In this document: one piece after another, positions 42,521-53,874 of the stretch
Layout: each line of letters starts with the position of its first letter
Numbering within the stretch: the stretch's first letter is position 1
Origin: Yersinia bercovieri ATCC 43970
Lineage (GTDB): Bacteria; Pseudomonadota; Gammaproteobacteria; Enterobacterales; Enterobacteriaceae
DNA length: 64,000 nt
Assembly: GCF_013282745.1 (NCBI RefSeq)
Contig: NZ_CP054044.1
Coordinates: forward strand, 1,116,001 to 1,180,000
Direction: 5' to 3'
Program-made: the position numbers and the translations under genes
Notes under the pieces: generated by a model
Seen by the model: only the letters and a program-made list of their open reading frames with translations
Told to the model about the DNA's origin: nothing
The model's database searches: none

Positions 42521-42566
42521 ACTACTCCTGAAGAGCAAATTGCGCCCCTCTGATATGCAAAAATTA

Positions 42567-45500
42567 TTACTGGGAAGCAACAATCATAGGCATACCTGAT
42601 GAGCTAAGATAACTATAATCATTAGAGACGGCTGAATCTTTTTTTATTTGATTCTGCATGTTAGCTATATCAATAATTAACTGATCAATATCATTATCCA
42701 CAAATACATCTAACGAATCAGTCAAATAATCACCTTTCGGAATAGTGAAATAGTCATTATTTTTAGTGAGATTTCTGTGGCCAGGAATTTCAAACGGAGG
42801 CTGGTGTGAAATAATAGCCTCAAGAAAATTATATTTAACGATAAAGCATTTTTTATCCTTATCGACCACAAAAAATTCATTAAGGACCATATTACAATCT
42901 TCTGGCATAGGTAATTTTATTTTCAAGTAATCATCAGGTAAGTATTTGTGGCTAATGATAGCTTCTTGCTCACCATAAGATATATTTAAAGTTATCTGTA
43001 GATCATCCCCACTGATATCATTAAGGTAAAAGGTCTGCTCATTCCCTATAGTCCAATCATGCCGCCCATTATTCGATAACGTTAATGTGTCGTGCTTAGC
43101 ATTATCGGGTAGCACCATAGTATCAATAATATATTCATCATCACCACTTGACACATATATATTGTCACCTGCACCTAGCTGATGAAATATATTATCTTGT
43201 ACATTCCCTTCCAATGTATCTGAGCTAAATTTATGCCCGATCAACATTGGATCAATGAATTTTTTTAATACCACATCAACATTATCTATCTTAACTGTAT
43301 TCACGCCACCTTTTTTAGAGATAAATGAATTCTGAACATGATTATTAGCGTCCGATAGAGTAGATGACTTATTTGAAAATTGATAGGTAGTTAAAGTTGA
43401 ATTAAAGTCCCCATCATTATAGCTACTCTTATTGACTAACGTCGTCTGCCACTGAGGCTGTAAAATAAATCCATCTTTGGTATAAAATATGAAGTCATTG
43501 TTTCTTATCTTATCACCACTCTCAATATCACTGTAAACATCTTTAAGCATCAAAGTGGTAACTGTATTGTTCTCATTATTTAATAAAATGTAAACATCAT
43601 TCCCAGACAAATAAATATCGTCTATGTTTTGTAAAGAATAATCTAATATGACATTGCTAGTTTCATTTCTCGGTTGTTCGAATAGGGTGACTGAAACCGA
43701 ATTAGCCTGCTTATTTTGTAAAATCTTATAGTTATCGAAGCCTGCACCACCATAAGCTTCACCAGATTGTAATGAGAGCAGGTCATTTCCACCATAACCT
43801 TTCAAGATATCCCAGCCCCCCATCCCATTGATGACATTGACCTGATCATTACCAATCAATATATCATCGGTATCTTCAGAACTGTGTATATGCTCAATAT
43901 TAGAAATATTTGCCAGCAATCGTGTTGCATTAGTTTTGTTTATCGATGGATGCTTAAAATTATAGTGAACTGTTCCGGACATTAAATCAATTTTATATCC
44001 AATAACATTGTGATGATTAACACCCAAAACAGAAATAGTATCCTCTCCTTTCCGACCATCAAGTTGACTTGGCTGGGAGGTTTCTATTAATTCATTACCA
44101 TGGAGATAGAATACATCATCCAGATCACCGCCATAAAACACTTTTCTACCTTGAGTAATATCAAAGCTGTTTTGTGTATGACGATCAGCAAAGATATAGG
44201 CATCTCCCACACCAGTATTAAAATGCTCTTTTTTGTTAGCAGAAGAGCTAAGTAATAAATGTCCCATACGTTCTGATCTTGCTTTATCCAAGGCTAGAAT
44301 ATTATTATATTCTACATAATCATCTGAATATTTACTTTCAAATACCTCCTTATCAAGGATAATGGCAATATCGGTATTTTCACTGACATCAAAGGCATCT
44401 TCCAGCCTTGTTTCAACAATATATTCTTTATTTTCTCCGTACTCTTCATACTCTTTGTAACTACACTTTATCCAGCTTTTTTTATAATAGCTCTCAGATA
44501 CTATCTGACCAGTGTCTTTATTTATCAATTCCCCTTTATGCATAAAAAAGCCATCAACTTTAAAATTTAAAATATCAAGAAGATAATCGTTCTTCTCTTT
44601 GTTTATATAATAATATTGTATTTTTTTAACTTCACCATATTTATCATAAGCATAATAATACTCTGTCACTCCTGAGGGAATTAATCTCTTATTCGCTATT
44701 TCTTGTGCATATTGATCTATACTTTCACGCATGAGACGCTTCTGCTTTTCATCTAACCGAGCCGCAACACTCTTCTCCAGGTCTGCGCCAAAAGCCAGCC
44801 GCGTACCATTATTAATTTCTTCCCAAGGTGTTAAATCAATTTGCTCTTTTATTTTTGCAATTGTCGAGGCTGCATTATAAATCATTGTGGCCAATGAGAT
44901 ACCGATACCAGCAAGAATGCCTATTGGCCCCGCTATAGCAAAGCCTACGGCTAAGGCGGCAGCAGTTAAAATACCCACACCAGCACCTAACGCAGAGAAT
45001 GTCCCATTTACAATAAGATCCCTTGCGTTATCTGGATCAGTTTCTTTTTCTAACTGGCCATATATTTTAACAACGTTATAAGTATCGAACCCGGCAGAAG
45101 CAATATTAAGTATCGCCCCGGCAGATTTTGCAATTTGACTTCCTACACGGGAACCAATCTGGCTAATTCCCTTGGTTAAGGGTACTTTTTTGGCAAAGAA
45201 CATAGCCCCTTTTTCAAAATAGGGCTGCATAACATCTATGCCAAAATCAACCGAAAACTCACTCCAATTTAAAGCCAATTGCTCATCAATTTCTTTTTTT
45301 TCTTGTTCAGTAGTTTCTGGTGAGTTATATATATTCATCATCACTGAGGTCGATATAGATAATCGGGTAAAAGCAATAGCCTGATTAGCTCGTCCTAATT
45401 TATTTGTTATTTTAACCAGTCTATTATTACTCATCAGAGATAACCCACTATTTTCCATGGTATCTTTTAACGAAGATAATTCATGTTGAGACGTTTCACT

Positions 45501-47492
45501 GAGTTTATTATATTTATCAGGATATTCAGAAATATAATCGAATAATGTCACTGGAACGTCTATCTTTTCCTTTAAACTTCGTGAGCGATGATCTCCATCA
45601 TAGAACCACGTATTGCCTTTCTGTGGTTCAATGTTATCTTGGCTATTGATAATATGATCAATGAACTTTTGCCATTTAAGTGGATCATTAGCCGTTTGTG
45701 ACAACATTTTAATATCTATTTCACCGTCACTATCAGAAAAGTAATATTCCAGATGTTTTTTATATTTTTCAGCTGCCTCAACTGCATTTATTCTCTCAGA
45801 AACAATATCCAGAAGAATATAGGTTACAATTGGCATGTCATTTATTGTTAACTGCCCATCAGATGTAGTATAGTAATCAATCCGATGTTCACTATTTTTA
45901 CTGTGAAATTCTTCAGATTTATGTACAGTTGTAAGACGCTGTCCATTATCATCAATAACGATCTCTTGACTGTAAGCACGTAATGATGCTTTATCTTTAT
46001 TTTTCTGCATTAATTCAGCATATTCTAAAGCAAAATGATTTTCTATTCCATCATCTGGATTTACTCCCAATTCACAAGAAAGCAATATGACTCTTTCTGG
46101 TTCTATCATATTTCTAGACTTTTTCAGAAAATCAACACCCGCATATATCTCCTCAGCTGAGTAATATTCCAACAAGTGCTGTTCACCATTACCGTGCCCA
46201 CTTAATATCCACCTAACACGGCTGCCCTGCAATTTATTCGGGTCCCCAAAAACAATCCGTGACTCTTTACTCTTAATGTCGTACTGGATAATAAGTGTTC
46301 TATCTGGGTGTTTACTGGCAAGTTGTTCATCACCCTGTATCAGGATATCATCATCAGCAAACTCAATTATTACTTGGTAGTCATAACTCATGTTGGTTGG
46401 TTTTGCTAAAGGATTTGCATAAATAGCTTCTGGGTCAGGTGTTTTCCACGTATTGATTACTCTATTTCTATCGGAAGATCCTCTTTTTAATAAATAGTCA
46501 GAGAATTTAACTGTATTTTCTACTTCACCATCCAGCATTTTATCAACATAATCATTAAATTCAACATAGTGCTCATCACTATTAATAACCTCATTTAATA
46601 ATGATAATGAAGTTTCTTTATTATTACCAGGAAGAAAATGGTCAAGAATATCTGCGTACGTTGTTAATGCTTGGTCAATACTTATTCTCTCATTACTAAT
46701 ATCATTAACTAATAGTTGTACTGCTGCAACCTCATTAACCATTATGGGCTGGTTGTCTTTTTTGCTGTAGTCAACACGATGACGTTTATATTTTCTCCTT
46801 TGTATATTTCCTCTTTCGAAAGTATGCCGCTCTCCAGTCTCATCAATTTCAATGATTTCTGTATAGGCTCGAACAGAAGCTGTAAATCCATTATCCCATA
46901 ACAGCCTGGCGGCATTTAATCCGTAATGATCGACACTCCCGTCACTACCTAAACTACAGCCAGCCAGAACAATTCTATTGGGATTAATTAATTGAGTATT
47001 TTTTATTCTTAATTTTGCTAAACCCGCCGCCAACTGTTCCGGTGTATAGCCAGCAAAAAGTGTATTTTTGCCATTAACTTCTTTACTTCCATGGGAACTT
47101 AATATCCAACGGACATTATCACCCTGCATTTTGTCCAAATCACCATAAACCGTTTTCAACTCACCACTGTTAATATCATATTGCATGATGACTGTTTTAT
47201 CTGGATGTTTACTAGCCAGACGTTCATCACCACGAACTATTTCTGATTCGCCTGATAATTCAATAATAATTTGATAATCGTAATTCATACCATCAAGGTC
47301 AGTATTATTCGCATTTGTAATATCACTTGTATTTATCTTGCTCCAAGTATCAAGTGTATGGGGGGGTGGTTGAATATCTGTATCACCAAGATTATTATAA
47401 TCCTGATATTTAATATTTCTATCATTACGAGACAATGAAATGGTTGAAATCTCATCGTTATTAGCGTTCACATCATAATTATTACTTTCCAT
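42567..47492 (-). CDS. Large toxin-like protein: two MARTX/TcdB-type cysteine protease domains, hydrophobic pore-like core, RTX-like repeats
   Basis: A 1641-residue protein not recognised as a known named toxin. Residues about 69-245 and 368-545 are two homologous clan CD (C80-like) protease domains. Each has GDExLASKHPDxT, a His in RWILSSHGS (H134) or RWILSGHGN (H433), and a Cys in VLAGCSLG (C179) or LLSCELG (C473). The His-Cys spacings of 45 and 40 residues resemble TcdB and MARTX processing domains. Each is followed by a helical linker ending near NTW. Residues about 690-890 are helical, with a Gly/Ala-rich hydrophobic core (829-876) like a TcdA/TcdB/Mcf pore segment. Residues about 1095-1255 and 1425-1455 hold degenerate RTX-like motifs (INGMGGWDILKGYGGNDLLS). 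No signal peptide or adjacent secretion genes. AT-rich relative to neighbours, suggesting transfer. Toxin role is inferred. Confidence 0.8.
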   Translation of the reverse strand: MESNNYDVNANNDEISTISLSRNDRNIKYQDYNNLGDTDIQPPPHTLDTWSKINTSDITNANNTDLDGMNYDYQIIIELSGESEIVRGDERLASKHPDKTVIMQYDINSGELKTVYGDLDKMQGDNVRWILSSHGSKEVNGKNTLFAGYTPEQLAAGLAKLRIKNTQLINPNRIVLAGCSLGSDGSVDHYGLNAARLLWDNGFTASVRAYTEIIEIDETGERHTFERGNIQRRKYKRHRVDYSKKDNQPIMVNEVAAVQLLVNDISNERISIDQALTTYADILDHFLPGNNKETSLSLLNEVINSDEHYVEFNDYVDKMLDGEVENTVKFSDYLLKRGSSDRNRVINTWKTPDPEAIYANPLAKPTNMSYDYQVIIEFADDDILIQGDEQLASKHPDRTLIIQYDIKSKESRIVFGDPNKLQGSRVRWILSGHGNGEQHLLEYYSAEEIYAGVDFLKKSRNMIEPERVILLSCELGVNPDDGIENHFALEYAELMQKNKDKASLRAYSQEIVIDDNGQRLTTVHKSEEFHSKNSEHRIDYYTTSDGQLTINDMPIVTYILLDIVSERINAVEAAEKYKKHLEYYFSDSDGEIDIKMLSQTANDPLKWQKFIDHIINSQDNIEPQKGNTWFYDGDHRSRSLKEKIDVPVTLFDYISEYPDKYNKLSETSQHELSSLKDTMENSGLSLMSNNRLVKITNKLGRANQAIAFTRLSISTSVMMNIYNSPETTEQEKKEIDEQLALNWSEFSVDFGIDVMQPYFEKGAMFFAKKVPLTKGISQIGSRVGSQIAKSAGAILNIASAGFDTYNVVKIYGQLEKETDPDNARDLIVNGTFSALGAGVGILTAAALAVGFAIAGPIGILAGIGISLATMIYNAASTIAKIKEQIDLTPWEEINNGTRLAFGADLEKSVAARLDEKQKRLMRESIDQYAQEIANKRLIPSGVTEYYYAYDKYGEVKKIQYYYINKEKNDYLLDILNFKVDGFFMHKGELINKDTGQIVSESYYKKSWIKCSYKEYEEYGENKEYIVETRLEDAFDVSENTDIAIILDKEVFESKYSDDYVEYNNILALDKARSERMGHLLLSSSANKKEHFNTGVGDAYIFADRHTQNSFDITQGRKVFYGGDLDDVFYLHGNELIETSQPSQLDGRKGEDTISVLGVNHHNVIGYKIDLMSGTVHYNFKHPSINKTNATRLLANISNIEHIHSSEDTDDILIGNDQVNVINGMGGWDILKGYGGNDLLSLQSGEAYGGAGFDNYKILQNKQANSVSVTLFEQPRNETSNVILDYSLQNIDDIYLSGNDVYILLNNENNTVTTLMLKDVYSDIESGDKIRNNDFIFYTKDGFILQPQWQTTLVNKSSYNDGDFNSTLTTYQFSNKSSTLSDANNHVQNSFISKKGGVNTVKIDNVDVVLKKFIDPMLIGHKFSSDTLEGNVQDNIFHQLGAGDNIYVSSGDDEYIIDTMVLPDNAKHDTLTLSNNGRHDWTIGNEQTFYLNDISGDDLQITLNISYGEQEAIISHKYLPDDYLKIKLPMPEDCNMVLNEFFVVDKDKKCFIVKYNFLEAIISHQPPFEIPGHRNLTKNNDYFTIPKGDYLTDSLDVFVDNDIDQLIIDIANMQNQIKKDSAVSNDYSYLSSSGMPMIVASQ

Positions 47493-47620
47493 TATATTTC
47501 CTTGGCAGTTATATAAGCAAGATTACATTTGTTTATTGTTATCAATAGCCAAGTAATTATAACGATATATAGGTTAATTGGTTAAATAGAAAGTAAACTA
47601 TAAGGGGAGTAATCTAATTA

Positions 47621-47661
47621 AATAATAGAATACCCCGTAATTAACGGCGTATTCTATTATT
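47621..47661 (-). terminator. Hairpin between envZ and the toxin-like gene
   Basis: AATAATAGAATAC / GTATTCTATTATT form a perfect 13-bp outer stem, continued by CCG/CGG after one mismatch, around a TAATTAA loop. It lies 24 bases past the envZ stop and upstream of the toxin-like gene. It probably ends ompR-envZ transcription, so the large gene needs its own promoter in the AT-rich 47493-47620 stretch. Confidence 0.8.
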
Positions 47662-47685
47662 CTTAAAGATGATTTAAATACGAAT

Positions 47686-49027
<1,342 letters not shown>

Positions 49028-49031
<4 letters not shown>

Positions 49032-49747
49032 GCTTTACTGCCGTCCGGCACGAATACGTAACCCAAGCCCCATACGGTTTGGATATAACGCGGGTGCGCC
49101 GGATCCTCTTCCACCATGCGGCGCAAGCGCGAAATCTGCACGTCGATGGAACGTTCCATCGCGCTGTATTCACGGCCACGGGCCAAATTCATCAGTTTAT
49201 CGCGGGATAACGGTTCGCGAGGATGACTCACCAAAGCTTTCAGCACCGCGAATTCACCGCTGGTCAGTGGCATAGGCTCATCTTCACGAAACATCTCGCG
49301 GGTGCCCAAATTCAGTTTGAACTTACCAAATGCAATAATGGCTTCTTCTTGCGATGGTGCGCCCGGTAATTCATTAGCCTGACGTCGTAATACTGCGCGG
49401 ATACGTGCCAGCAGCTCGCGTGGGTTGAACGGCTTCGGAATATAGTCGTCCGCACCAATCTCCAGCCCAACGATACGGTCAACCTCTTCACCTTTCGCCG
49501 TCACCATAATGATTGGCATCGGGTTGCTTTGGCTCCGCAGACGGCGACAGATAGAGAGGCCATCTTCGCCTGGCAGCATTAGATCAAGTACCATTAGGTG
49601 GAAAGACTCACGGGTCAGCAAGCGATCCATCTGTTCAGCATTGGCGACACTGCGCACCTGGAAACCTTGCTCTGTTAGGTAACGTTCCAACAGCGCACGC
49701 AGGCGCATATCGTCATCAACGACCAGAATCTTGTGATTCTCTTGCAT
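49028..49747 (-). CDS. ompR: OmpR, response regulator for osmolarity and porins
   Basis: A 239-residue OmpR-type regulator. The receiver domain has the acidic pocket VVDDDMRLR and phospho-Asp D55 in VLDLMLPGEDG; the switch Lys is in PKPFNPREL. The C-terminal winged helix (about 135-235) ends with RYIQTVWGLGYVFVPDGSKA. It controls ompF/ompC and, in yersiniae, motility, urease and acid tolerance. The gene is intact although its partner kinase is frameshifted, so OmpR might depend on acetyl phosphate if the lesion is real. Confidence 0.98.
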
Positions 49748-49867
49748 TTTATTACTCCCAAAGGCCGTATTGCCCGAATCTGCACATTGTTAGAAATACT
49801 TACTCTAAGAGACAGCTATTTATGGTATAAATTCTAGTCGAAATTGTTACAAAGCTTATTGTTGTGC

Positions 49868-50365
49868 CTAATTATCAACACTTTCGTCGAATGGGCGATA
49901 GCGAATCTCTAAAATCCAGTAGGTCGCCTCACCATTGGGTGTCTGAACCGTCACCTCATCATCCACCTGTTTGCCAATCAGAGCGCGGGCCACTGGTGAG
50001 TCGATAGAAATCCATTTTTTCGCGGGATCGAACTCATCCGGCCCGACCAAACGGAAGATACGCTGCTCTTCGGCTTCATTCTCTACCCGTACCCAAGCGC
50101 CAAAAAAGACTTTGCCCTCCTGACGCGGGTCCGGATCGACCACTTTCAGCACCTCCAGGCGCTTGGTAAGAAAGCGCACCCGGCGATCAATCTCCCGCAG
50201 CCGCTTCTTACCATAAATATATTCGGCATTTTCCGAGCGGTCACCCATCGCCGCCGCTTCAGATACCGCCTGCGTGACCACCGGACGCTCTTCTCGCCAC
50301 AGATAATGCAGCTCACGATCCAGCGCCTGCCAGCCCTCACGGGTAATATAGTTGCTTTTAGCCAT
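49868..50365 (-). CDS. greB: GreB, transcript cleavage factor
   Basis: A 165-residue Gre factor: N-terminal coiled coil with the acidic tip residues (GDRSENAEYIYGKKRLREIDRRVRFLTKRLE, in two parts about 44-75) and a C-terminal FKBP-like globular domain (ISIDSPVARALIGKQVDDEV). It stimulates RNA polymerase to cleave backtracked RNA. The open frame begins with a TTG four codons upstream; the ATG at 50365 fits the family start (AKSNYITREGWQAL). It is divergent from tex. Confidence 0.95.
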   Translation of the reverse strand: MAKSNYITREGWQALDRELHYLWREERPVVTQAVSEAAAMGDRSENAEYIYGKKRLREIDRRVRFLTKRLEVLKVVDPDPRQEGKVFFGAWVRVENEAEEQRIFRLVGPDEFDPAKKWISIDSPVARALIGKQVDDEVTVQTPNGEATYWILEIRYRPFDESVDN

Positions 50366-50726
50366 AAAATTATCCAATCAATCTCGGTTGGGTTCCCTAC
50401 CACCGCAATATAGCGCAACTTTCTGCCAATAAGTTGATTTCATTACTCTCCAGTGAGTTGCCCCCGCTATCAACCCATACCGCTTCACGAGCAGAGATTC
50501 TGTTGATGATTGCCGACCTTGGTGAATGGCATTGTGGTGGCCAGCTTAAGTTGACCACCTCACATAGTATGCTGGGGATAGCTCTCCTGCTACAAAGTGG
50601 TGAGATACAACAATACTTTCTCTGGCTCGCAGGTCTCACCGCAGCACTGGCAATTTTTTGCCGCAATCCGTATAACTATCCCTGTGATTTTTCCCCTACT
50701 CCTCTATCAGAATCGATATTAGACTT
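50366..50726. promoter_or_regulatory. greB/tex divergent intergenic region
   Basis: 361 bases containing the greB and tex promoters. Overlapping frames on both strands (98 codons on plus, 89 on minus) show no recognisable family and no good ribosome site, and I do not call them genes. CAGAATCGATATTAGACTT just before the tex start may contain a -10. Confidence 0.45.
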
Positions 50727-53093
50727 ATGAATGAACAACTGAGCCGCATTATTGCAAGCGAAATACAGGCCCGACCGGAGCAAGTTAGCTCCGCCATCAG
50801 CCTGTTAGATGAAGGTAATACCGTGCCCTTTATTGCGCGGTATCGTAAGGAAGTTACCGGCGGGTTGGATGATACCCAGTTGCGCCAGTTGGAAAGCCGT
50901 TTGGGTTATCTACGTGAACTCGAAGATCGCCGCCAAACCATTCTTAAATCCATTGACGATCAGGGCAAGCTCACCGAACAGCTCGCCGGGGCCATCAACG
51001 GCACCATGAGTAAAACCGAGCTGGAAGACCTTTATCTTCCTTATAAGCCGAAACGTCGCACCCGTGGGCAGATTGCCATTGAGGCGGGTCTGGAACCCCT
51101 GGCGGACAGCTTATGGAGCGACCCGCAGCAAGAGCCAGAACAGGTGGCGCTGGCTTATGTCGATGCTGATAAAGGCGTCGCGGACACCAAAGCCGCACTG
51201 GATGGCGCGCGCTATATCCTAATGGAGCGCTTTGCTGAAGACGCCACTTTGCTGGCGAAAGTGCGCCAATATTTGTGGAAAAACGCGCATCTGGTGGCGA
51301 AAGTGGTAGAGGGTAAGGAGCAGGAGGGCGCTAAATTCCGCGACTACTTTGATCACCATGAGCCTATCTCCCAAGTACCTTCTCACCGCGCATTGGCAAT
51401 GTTCCGTGGCCGTAATGAGGGCGTGTTGCAGTTAGCATTGAACCCTGATCCGCAGTTTGACGAACCCCCACGCGAGAGTCAGGGCGAGCAGATCATCATC
51501 AATCATCTGGATCTGCGGTTAAATAGCGCCCCCGCCGACACCTGGCGCAAAGCAGTGGTTAACTGGACATGGCGCATCAAGGTGCTGATGCATCTGGAAA
51601 CCGAGTTGATGAGCACCCTGCGCGAGCGGGCCGAAGACGAAGCCATCAACGTGTTTGCCCGTAACATGCAAGATCTACTGATGGCCGCACCGGCTGGGAT
51701 GCGCGCCACCATGGGCCTCGATCCGGGGTTGCGTACTGGGGTGAAAGTGGCCGTGGTGGACGCCACCGGCAAGCTGGTCGCCTACGATACCATCTACCCT
51801 CACACCGGGCAGGCCGCCAAAGCCGCCGCCACTGTGGCCGCCCTGTGCATGAAGCATCAGGTTGAACTGGTGGCTATCGGCAACGGCACAGCATCGCGGG
51901 AAACCGAGCGCTTCTTTACTGAGCTGCAACAGCAGTATCCGGCGGTCACCGCGCAAAAAGTGATTGTCAGCGAAGCGGGTGCCTCGGTTTACTCCGCCTC
52001 TGAATTAGCGGCGCTGGAGTTCCCGGATCTGGACGTCTCCATCCGTGGCGCTGTTTCGATTGCCCGCCGGTTACAAGATCCACTGGCTGAACTGGTCAAA
52101 ATTGATCCGAAATCCATCGGGGTCGGTCAGTATCAGCACGATGTCAGCCAAAGCCAACTGGCGAAAAAGCTGGACGTGGTGGTGGAGGACTGCGTAAACG
52201 CCGTGGGGGTGGACTTAAATACCGCGTCGGTGCCATTACTGACCCGCGTTGCCGGCCTGACCCGCATGATGGCGCAAAATATCGTTAACTGGCGTGATGA
52301 GAATGGCCGCTTCCATAACCGTGAGCAATTACTAAAAGTCAGCCGCCTTGGGCCAAAAGCCTTCGAGCAGTGTGCCGGCTTCCTACGTATCAATCACGGC
52401 GATAACCCGCTGGACGCATCCACTGTGCATCCGGAAGCTTACCCAGTGGTTGAGCGCATTTTGGCCGCCACCGAGCAAGCCTTGCAGGATTTAATGGGGA
52501 ATGCCGCCGCACTGCGCAATCTCAACGCCCGTGATTTCACCACCGAACGTTTTGGTGTCCCGACGGTCACCGATATCCTGCGCGAGCTGGAAAAACCGGG
52601 CCGTGACCCGCGCCCGGAATTTAAAACGGCGACCTTTGCCGAAGGCGTGGAAACGATGAATGATCTGACTCCCGGGATGATCCTCGAAGGCTCGGTCACT
52701 AACGTGACCAATTTTGGTGCCTTTGTGGATATCGGTGTTCATCAGGATGGTTTGGTGCATATCTCGTCACTGGCAGATAAGTTTGTCGATGATCCGCATA
52801 AAGTGGTGAAAGCGGGTGATATCGTCAAAGTGAAAGTGATGGAAGTGGATTTGCAGCGTAAACGTATTGCCCTGACCATGCGTCTTGATGAGCAGCCGGG
52901 TGAGAGTGGTTCGCGCCGTGGTAATAGTGGTGAAAGCCGCGCCACCACCAATAGTGATAACCGTGGTGCCAGCCGCCCACGGAGTAGTAATGAACCCAAT
53001 AATCGCCCACCAGCTAAAGGGCGCGCCGAGAGTAGCTCAAGCGGCAACAGCGCGATGAGCGATGCACTGGCGGCGGCATTTAAAAAACGCTGA
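50727..53093 (+). CDS. tex: Tex (YhgF), S1-domain RNA-binding transcription accessory protein
   Basis: A 788-residue Tex protein. In order: N-terminal helical region ([24 protein letters not shown]), YqgF/RuvX-like domain ([20 protein letters not shown], about 329-348), two helix-hairpin-helix motifs ([39 protein letters not shown]) and an S1 domain ([20 protein letters not shown], about 651-670). A Ser/Asn/Arg/Gly-rich tail follows. It binds nucleic acid and the transcription apparatus; the name comes from Bordetella toxin expression. Confidence 0.95.
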   Translation: MNEQLSRIIASEIQARPEQVSSAISLLDEGNTVPFIARYRKEVTGGLDDTQLRQLESRLGYLRELEDRRQTILKSIDDQGKLTEQLAGAINGTMSKTELEDLYLPYKPKRRTRGQIAIEAGLEPLADSLWSDPQQEPEQVALAYVDADKGVADTKAALDGARYILMERFAEDATLLAKVRQYLWKNAHLVAKVVEGKEQEGAKFRDYFDHHEPISQVPSHRALAMFRGRNEGVLQLALNPDPQFDEPPRESQGEQIIINHLDLRLNSAPADTWRKAVVNWTWRIKVLMHLETELMSTLRERAEDEAINVFARNMQDLLMAAPAGMRATMGLDPGLRTGVKVAVVDATGKLVAYDTIYPHTGQAAKAAATVAALCMKHQVELVAIGNGTASRETERFFTELQQQYPAVTAQKVIVSEAGASVYSASELAALEFPDLDVSIRGAVSIARRLQDPLAELVKIDPKSIGVGQYQHDVSQSQLAKKLDVVVEDCVNAVGVDLNTASVPLLTRVAGLTRMMAQNIVNWRDENGRFHNREQLLKVSRLGPKAFEQCAGFLRINHGDNPLDASTVHPEAYPVVERILAATEQALQDLMGNAAALRNLNARDFTTERFGVPTVTDILRELEKPGRDPRPEFKTATFAEGVETMNDLTPGMILEGSVTNVTNFGAFVDIGVHQDGLVHISSLADKFVDDPHKVVKAGDIVKVKVMEVDLQRKRIALTMRLDEQPGESGSRRGNSGESRATTNSDNRGASRPRSSNEPNNRPPAKGRAESSSSGNSAMSDALAAAFKKR

Positions 53094-53100
53094 TTTGTCT

Positions 53101-53313
53101 ACTCAGGGTCACATGGGTGGCCCTCAGACTACTGACAAACTCTGATGACTTGATCGATAACGGTGAGGATAGGCAGAAGAGTAAAGCGTCCGCGCCAGGG
53201 AGGGCGCGGCTCGAGCCTCCAGGGAGGGATTTACGGCGTCTTTACGATCTGCCTGTTCTCTCCGCTCAGGCGGCTTTGTTAATGACCTCAGGGTCACATC
53301 GGTGGCCCTTTCT
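53101..53313. repeat. Imperfect large palindromic element after tex
   Basis: The ends are near-identical small hairpins, AGGGTCACATGGGTGGCCCT (53105-53124) and AGGGTCACATCGGTGGCCCT (53291-53310). Inside, GGCAGAAGAGTAAAG on the left pairs imperfectly with CTTTACGATCTGCC on the right. A CCGCGCC/GGCGCGG hairpin lies near 53191-53208. The inner flank CTTTGTTAATGACCTCAGGG on the right resembles the termini of the 167-bp element at 21984-22150. It is probably a miniature repeat of the same broad class. The end of tex lies 8 bases away, so it may also terminate tex. Confidence 0.6.
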
Positions 53314-53874
53314 CTCACTCCCGATGGGTGCCCACTCGGTGGTAGCCGCCTATTCTCATATTATTTTCTTCTATAACACCGTGGACTTATCTTTTAAATT
53401 AATTAGCAGGCCATTCATCTTGCTACATGTTACCTGCTTGAATCACCAATTAACCGAACTTATTTAACAACCCACTTAACATGACACTTAATTCCATCCG
53501 GTATTACCCTCAAATTATCAATAATTACCATGGCATTCTGTAGGTTAATTAAAATGAAAATATTATTCAGTTAAAAATAGAGCGGACTAATTATGTTACG
53601 CAGCGGTAGCGCCAGTGCGGGAGAGAACATTTAGTTAACTGATTTAACTCATCATTCGCATTTGCGATCACGGCGGTTTGATGGTAAAACAGGCACAAAT
53701 AGAAATCAGACTAATTAATTCTAAAAATAGAATCGTAACGAATATTTACTTTTGATTATTTGCTGTTAGTTGAATATGAAAACGATTATTACTATCATTA
53801 TTCTATCAATTAGTTTTTAGATCACCATTACTCTGAACTCTGGTAAGCCAATAACGATATATCAAGAGGCTCCT
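53314..53874. promoter_or_regulatory. AT-rich feoA upstream region
   Basis: About 560 AT-rich bases with no credible gene. The 3' part carries the feoA promoter and a Fur box (listed separately). The remainder (53330-53700) shows no recognised repeat or operator. Confidence 0.5.
53784..53802. promoter_or_regulatory. Fur box upstream of feoA
   Basis: Read on the minus strand, AATAATGATAGTAATAATC matches the 19-bp Fur consensus GATAATGATAATCATTATC at 15 positions. It ends 72 bases before the feoA start. Ferrous iron would repress feoABC through Fur, as known for the family. Confidence 0.78.

Noticed and set aside
43737..43860. Calling the large gene a classical RTX cytolysin
   Set aside because: The Gly/Asp repeats are few and degenerate, and no hlyC/B/D-type genes adjoin; the protease and pore-like parts dominate.
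50434..50730. 98-codon plus-strand frame (and an 89-codon minus frame) in the greB-tex gap
   Set aside because: No recognisable family, no good ribosome site, frames overlap on opposite strands and the plus frame runs into the tex start.
53117..53467. 116-codon frame after tex
   Set aside because: Runs through the palindromic repeat element; composition explained by the repeat.
53700..53874. FNR site at feoA
   Set aside because: Expected from E. coli, but no TTGAT-N4-ATCAA with both half-sites was found; only single half-sites.
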